64,000 nt of DNA from assembly GCA_002633025.1 (NCBI GenBank), contig NMRB01002761.1, forward strand, positions 1 to 64,000, read 5' to 3'. This DNA comes from Notospermus geniculatus. Lineage: Eukaryota > Nemertea > Pilidiophora > Heteronemertea > Lineidae. Position numbers and translations under genes: made by a program. Shown here piece after piece: positions 59,335 through 64,000 of this stretch. Under the pieces are notes generated by a model. The model was not told the origin of the DNA. It did not search any database and saw only the letters and a list, made by a program, of their open reading frames with translations. Position 1 is the first letter of the stretch; the number at the start of each line of letters is the position of its first letter.

Positions 59335-62319
59335 ATGATGGCTTGGCGTCTGATGAAGGCAGTTTTACATAACGCGGCCCTTGCCATTCTCAATCTTGCT
59401 AACTTTGGATTGGGCGGAATTAGTGAACATGCAGTGTGGCAGTTACCAATATACTGGCTGAGACATAATCGACGGCTGCTGATGTTTTCAGCTGGTATGG
59501 CACAGAGCTACGTTTGTAATTTTCTCACAAAGGCCGGGGCTGATGTGAATGCTAAAGACGACAACGGACGGTCGGCTCTTATGATATCGGCATGTAATGG
59601 ACACAGCGACACATGTGATATTCTGATAAAGGCAGGGGCTGATGTAAATACCAAAGAAAACCAGGGACGGTCGGCTCTTATGATGTCGGCTCAGAATGGA
59701 CACAATGACACATGCGGTATTTTGATAAAGGCAGGGGCAGTTGTAAACGCTGGAAGCAGCGATGGATCTACAGCTCTTATAATATCAGCTATGAATGGAC
59801 ACAATGACACATGTGATCTTTTGATAAAAGCAGGGGCTGATGTAAATGCTGGAAGCAGCGATGGATCTACAGCTCTTATATTATCAGCTATGAATGGACA
59901 CAGTGACACGTGTGATCTTTTGATAAAGGCAGGGGCAGATGTAAACGCTGGAAACAACGATGGATCTACAGCTCTTATAATATCAGCAATGAATGGACAC
60001 AATGACAGATGTGATCTTTTGATAAAAGCAGGGGCAGATGTAAATGCTGGAAACAGCGATGGATCTACAGCTCTTATATTATCAGCAATGAATGGACACA
60101 GTGACACATGTGATCTTTTGATAAAGGCAGGGGCTGATGTAAATGCTGGAAGCAGCGATGGATCTACAGCTCTTATATTATCAGCAATGAATGGACACAG
60201 TGACACATGTGATCTTTTGATAAAGGCAGGGGCAGATGTAAATCATAAAAATGACAATATGTGGTTGGCTCTCCTGATATCGGCTCAGAACGGACACAGT
60301 GACACATGTGATCTTTTGATAAAGGCAGGGGCTGATGTAAAGTCTAGAAACAGCGATGGGTCTACAGCTCTTATAATATCAGCTATGAATGGACACAGTG
60401 ACACATGTGATCTTTTGATAAAGGCTGGGGCTGATGTAAATGCCAAAAACAACATCGGATTGTCGCCCCTTATGCTATCGGCTTTCTTTGGAGAGTGTGA
60501 CACATGTGATATTCTGATAAAGGCAGGGGCTGATGTAAATTCCAAAAATTTACTTGGTCAGACCCCATTGATAATTGCGTCAGTTAGTGGACATAGCGAA
60601 ATTGCCGAAATACTTTTAAGAGCTGAGAGTGTGATTGAAACTCCCGACCTACTTGGATTAAGTTGTTTGAATTACGCTGCAATCTACGGACACCTAGATA
60701 TGTGTAAACTTATATGTGGTCATTGCCCAGGATTTCTTGACGAAGTCGATAAATATCTTATCAATTCTGGCGATAAAAGTCTGCAATTCTTTTCGATCTC
60801 AACACATCAAGAAAGTGTGACATTGGACTTGAGTAGATTAGAAAGTGCTGATTGTCTTCGTATGGCGCTCATCTTAGCAGGACATGGTCTTGTGAATCTA
60901 AAAGGGAAAAGACGGTTACCTTTACAAAATGTTATTGACTACAGTATCTTTGACAAATTACAACATCCCGAGGGTAAGGCTGTCAAATGTGCCTCTCTAT
61001 TGCCCACCGATGTGCCCAAGAGCCTTCCTAAAGTCAGCGACCTGGTACGTTGCCCCGGTATTGGCGATATCGATGCTTTACCAGCCGATTTGGTCCGAGA
61101 AATATTGAAAGACATTGAGAGTGAAGTTGAAAACACCGTGAGGCGTGTATATGCTGACTTAGAGAAAAACGATATCATTCTGTGCGGGAGCGCTGGGGAG
61201 CGTACAAAAGTGATTGTGCCAGATGAGTGCGATTATATGATAACATTTGAGATTGGATCAGATGACATGGAAGACAAAGAAATCATCGATTTTCAGGATG
61301 GTTACAAGTATTTCAAACGCCGAACGGGTAGGGGCGGGCCGTATGACGCTTTCCAGATGTTAACCGGAAGTAAGGTATTCCATGACAACTTTTGCCTCGA
61401 GTTAAGGAAAGCTGCCTGGAACACACCTTCAGCAGGCGTGAAGTATCAAATGAGCCTGAGGCAGACTATTGATGGAGGTCATGCCAGCACTGAAATAAGG
61501 ATCAAATGTGATCCAAAAATTGTTGAGAATCTAGTAGTTTCTGTCGACCTCGTCCCGGTACTACATTTCAAAGACCAATGGCCCGAGTGTCTTATTCCAC
61601 ACACGTGGATGATGGACAAGGAGCAGCTCAAATCACATGGGTTCTTTTTAGTAGCCAAGCCGCCTCACAGGAACAGTGAACTTGGAAAGTCGATGAGGGA
61701 GAAGAACCAGGAAAAGCAACGCACTCAACTCTGGCGTGTCTCCTTCCCTCACCTGGAGACGAAACACATCTCCAATCTCGAACCCAGGGTGCGAGAAGCA
61801 TACGTCGCAGCAAAGTGTTTACGAAATCCCGATGTCTGCCGGATTCTGGTGATAGATGCAGACGGTATCCTCCACAGGACAGACGAATATGTGAGCAGCT
61901 ATGCACTTAAGACTGTCTTCCTGCACAACGTTGAGGATTTCTTATACCGTGAGAGGAGTTTGATAGAAATGGTACGAGTCATATACAGAGACTTGGAAGG
62001 TTGCCTTCACGATGGTTTCTTGCCGCTGTTCTGGCAACATGACGTGAATCTCCTTGGAGGACTGAAGATCGACCCGAAGAAAGCACTGCGTGTTGCCAGA
62101 CTGATGAGGAAGTTCGTCGATGAGCTGTACGACAAGGAAATGGCCGAGGCTGCAACCGGTGATGGTGTGGAGTCCGAGGTGCAGGGAACATCCACAGGCT
62201 CGTATTCAAAGCTCCTGGAACCTGTCAGTCAGTTTGGATACTTCGCATTCACCGAGAAAGATGATGAGGGGGAAGGAACGGTGAAAATTTTCCAAGCCGT
62301 CGAGCGAAAAAGAAAGTAA
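59335..62319 (+). CDS. Ankyrin-repeat Mab-21/cGAS-like nucleotidyltransferase (cGLR candidate)
   Basis: A 994-residue open frame. Residues about 45-470 hold roughly 13 ankyrin repeats with a strict 33-residue period (DGSTALIISAMNGH and DLLIKAGADVNA). Residues about 475-580 are a linker. Residues about 585-990 match a Mab-21 domain: spine helix (LVREILKDIESEVENTV), GS motif G618-S619 in LCGSAGERTKV, acidic pair E631 and D633 in PDECDYM, third acid D738 in VVSVDLVPVL, then LWRVSFPHLE and SSYALKTVFL. All three metal-binding acids are present, so catalysis is plausible. In this family cGAS and cGLRs make cyclic or linear nucleotide second messengers on ligand binding. No cGAS zinc ribbon (HxxxxxCC) is visible, as in many invertebrate cGLRs. 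A TTTTCAG at 59485-59491 could be a 3' splice site, so the first 50 residues are uncertain. AAGTAAGT at the stop could be a donor, so a further exon is possible. Confidence 0.9.
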   Translation: MMAWRLMKAVLHNAALAILNLANFGLGGISEHAVWQLPIYWLRHNRRLLMFSAGMAQSYVCNFLTKAGADVNAKDDNGRSALMISACNGHSDTCDILIKAGADVNTKENQGRSALMMSAQNGHNDTCGILIKAGAVVNAGSSDGSTALIISAMNGHNDTCDLLIKAGADVNAGSSDGSTALILSAMNGHSDTCDLLIKAGADVNAGNNDGSTALIISAMNGHNDRCDLLIKAGADVNAGNSDGSTALILSAMNGHSDTCDLLIKAGADVNAGSSDGSTALILSAMNGHSDTCDLLIKAGADVNHKNDNMWLALLISAQNGHSDTCDLLIKAGADVKSRNSDGSTALIISAMNGHSDTCDLLIKAGADVNAKNNIGLSPLMLSAFFGECDTCDILIKAGADVNSKNLLGQTPLIIASVSGHSEIAEILLRAESVIETPDLLGLSCLNYAAIYGHLDMCKLICGHCPGFLDEVDKYLINSGDKSLQFFSISTHQESVTLDLSRLESADCLRMALILAGHGLVNLKGKRRLPLQNVIDYSIFDKLQHPEGKAVKCASLLPTDVPKSLPKVSDLVRCPGIGDIDALPADLVREILKDIESEVENTVRRVYADLEKNDIILCGSAGERTKVIVPDECDYMITFEIGSDDMEDKEIIDFQDGYKYFKRRTGRGGPYDAFQMLTGSKVFHDNFCLELRKAAWNTPSAGVKYQMSLRQTIDGGHASTEIRIKCDPKIVENLVVSVDLVPVLHFKDQWPECLIPHTWMMDKEQLKSHGFFLVAKPPHRNSELGKSMREKNQEKQRTQLWRVSFPHLETKHISNLEPRVREAYVAAKCLRNPDVCRILVIDADGILHRTDEYVSSYALKTVFLHNVEDFLYRERSLIEMVRVIYRDLEGCLHDGFLPLFWQHDVNLLGGLKIDPKKALRVARLMRKFVDELYDKEMAEAATGDGVESEVQGTSTGSYSKLLEPVSQFGYFAFTEKDDEGEGTVKIFQAVERKRK
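59764..60357 (+). repeat. Near-identical 99-bp ankyrin units within the gene
   Basis: Ankyrin units from about residue 144 to 300 repeat at the DNA level with few changes (GATGGATCTACAGCTCTTAT, AATGGACACA-TGACACATGT), including synonymous sites. The outer repeats are more diverged. This shows recent expansion or gene conversion of the array. Confidence 0.9.
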
Positions 62320-62560
62320 GTTTATACGGGCTGTAGTACTTCATCTGTTGAGTCTCACCTCAAGTCTGTGTCACAATACATCTAATGGGGCTATCCAGGG
62401 AAAACTAAACATCCAGGTGGCCCTCCTATACTATAAGTCCAAGTGTCACTCTTTGCAACATGGCACAGTATGGAAAGTGGACTGTTCAGAAACTTAAAAA
62501 TGACTTATCAAACAGAGGAGCGTCACTTACAGACAGAAATAGGCAGAAAAAGTGATCTGA
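62320..62560. other. 3' flank of the ankyrin-Mab21 gene
   Basis: No further exon recognised. Starts with the donor-like GTAAGTTT overlapping the stop codon. No AATAAA close by; the nearest clear one is about 63397. Confidence 0.4.
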
Positions 62561-62564
62561 TCAT

Positions 62565-62850
62565 TTTCTACCTCAGATGCCTCCATCATTGACGTAATCA
62601 TCATATCAGACTTGATATTTTGTCCATCACACTCTTATCTGATGGCACAAATCGGCTCCTATAACCAGTTAAACACCCAGAGCAACCAAAGTTCTGCCCT
62701 TAGGTTTTTATACCCTAGAAATCAAATGGGCTGATTATTTTTGATCTGAGATGTTTGGGTCGTGGTGATATCGACGTTCGATATCACGAGATTTGATATT
62801 TTGAGATAATTGCCACTTTGTCAACTGATCAACATGAAACAAGCCTTAAA
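62565..62850. repeat. Partial copy of the GGTTCCCGAT repeat (internal part)
   Basis: CAGATGCCTCCATCAT, ATATCAGACTTGATATTTTG and CTTAGGTTTTTATACCCTAG match the region 52388-52590 and its duplicate, without the palindromic head. Confidence 0.8.
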
Positions 62851-62859
62851 GGGACTCTA

Positions 62860-63600
62860 GAGGCAGCTTTTTAGTGCATATTGATATGATTGCTAATGTC
62901 GCGGGTGTCGAAGAACGATGGGATAATATAATAATAATAATGGACTTCTCATTCTCCTCGTCCTTATTCAGGGGGATCGCTTGGCATTTGGTTCAGCAGA
63001 GAGGTATCCATTACAACGCATAAACTTAACTTAACGAATCAACTCATCATAACTCCTTTAATATATTCAAACTATCCAAATATCATGACGGAACAGTACA
63101 ATCGTTTCTTAAACTCCAAACTTTGCTCTAAAATTACTCCATATTTTCAACTCTACTCTCCGAGTCTACATCTGTCTCTATCAGTCTGCATAAACTCATC
63201 TCTACTCTATCAACATGTTCTAGTCTCCTAATCTCTGCTATCTGCTATACTATTTTCATCCATTCTCTCTACATGTTCTAATCCCTGCTATTTTACTTGT
63301 TCCAATCTGGCTCCCTATTCTTGGGGCGTGACTTATATATGGAATACCTGTGCATTCTTTGTGCATTTCTTTGCCCCAAGTCACCGAAACTTCCAAATAA
63401 AACCTTATGATTCCAAATTAGTGCCCATTCTCTTTGCCCAGTTTTCCATTGTGTTAACTTGTATATAAAGATATAGGTTATTGGCGGGCAGCCACTTCCA
63501 GGCATCAGGCTACTTCCTATAAGTCACACTTCTGGCAAGAACTCTCTTACCTAATTATCATATCAACTTGGCAGACTCGTAACTCTCGACTGGGCTTCAG
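62860..63600. other. No gene recognised
   Basis: AT-rich, with pyrimidine-rich CTCTAC and TCTACATG words at 63130-63300. No coding support. Confidence 0.45.
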
Positions 63601-63613
63601 CCAAATACATGTA

Positions 63614-63789
63614 AGTTGGCAACTCGACAGTTCATCACCATTTGAGTTAGTTGGCAACTTGACAGTTCATCACCATTTGAGTTAGTTGGCAACTTGACAG
63701 TTCATCACCATTTGAGTTAGTTGGCAACTTGACAGTTCATCACCATTTGAGTTAGTTGGCGGCTTGACAGTTCATCTCCATTTGAGTTA
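63614..63789. repeat. 35-bp minisatellite, 5 units
   Basis: Unit AGTTGGCAACTTGACAGTTC plus ATCACCATTTGAGTT, five copies with single-base changes. A diverged sixth (AGTTGGCAATTTCACAGCTT) follows at 63799. Confidence 0.95.
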
Positions 63790-64000
63790 CAACCAAGAAG
63801 TTGGCAATTTCACAGCTTCTCATTTGAGTTTCGTTCAAAATACATTATCATAAAAGAGATATGGCTAACGGCCAACTCTGGCTAACTTCCAGGTTTCCTA
63901 TCTGGAGCCAACATCCTGACACTAACACAAAATTGGTGGCATGAGGATCCAACCTCGGCATCAATTTTGAAGTAAAATTTCATCAGTGTCAATATTTGAT

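Noticed and set aside
59691-60545. Long minus-strand frames opposite the ankyrin array
   Set aside because: Antisense shadow of near-identical 99-bp ankyrin units; repetitive translation only.

Overview
The window is eukaryotic: long gene-poor stretches, dense short inverted-repeat transposons, microsatellites, a 5S-derived repeat, animal-type domains and scaffold gaps. It most resembles a marine invertebrate deuterostome (echinoderm, hemichordate or lancelet). The reasons are the recurrent TAGGCCTA-like words, the TTAGGG-like minisatellite and the type of immune-like gene at the right end. The phylum cannot be fixed from sequence alone.

The one clear protein-coding gene is at 59335-62319 (+). 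It is a 994-residue ORF with about 13 ankyrin repeats followed by a complete Mab-21/cGAS-like nucleotidyltransferase domain that keeps the GS motif and all three acidic metal-binding residues. I read it as a cGAS-like receptor (cGLR) candidate whose sensor may be the ankyrin array, and it is the most interesting item here. Weaker coding signals are a cysteine-patterned PAN/apple-like exon (218-475), an unrecognised AT-rich ORF with hydrophobic segments (3348-4520), a LINE reverse-transcriptase tail (about 46053-46240), a decayed Harbinger transposase fragment (36500-36783) and a duplicated possible 3' exon on the minus strand (842-2356).

Most of the rest is mobile-element DNA. I delimited many elements by terminal inverted repeats (TIRs) and target-site duplications (TSDs). 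They include CAG...CTG (hAT-like) elements with 5-bp, 6-bp or 7-bp TSDs, TTAA-target elements, 3-bp-target (Harbinger-like) elements, a TA-target 557-bp palindrome and others. The region 47.0-58.3 kb is a deep nest. Two tandem copies of one MITE family are stuffed with other elements, including a 5.35-kb foldback-like element with 0.8-0.9 kb inverted arms made of about 20-bp tandem repeats. Its empty site is preserved in the sister copy.

Layout: 0-5 kb weak coding candidates and tandem duplications; 5-30 kb mostly noncoding with scattered repeats, a 5S-derived SINE-like repeat at 11.4-11.8 kb and an assembly-type duplication at 20.7-24.6 kb; 30-47 kb many MITEs; 47-58.3 kb the nested cluster; 59.3-62.3 kb the ankyrin-Mab21 gene; 63.6-63.8 kb a 35-bp minisatellite. 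Several duplications abut single-N gaps and probably reflect unmerged haplotypes.
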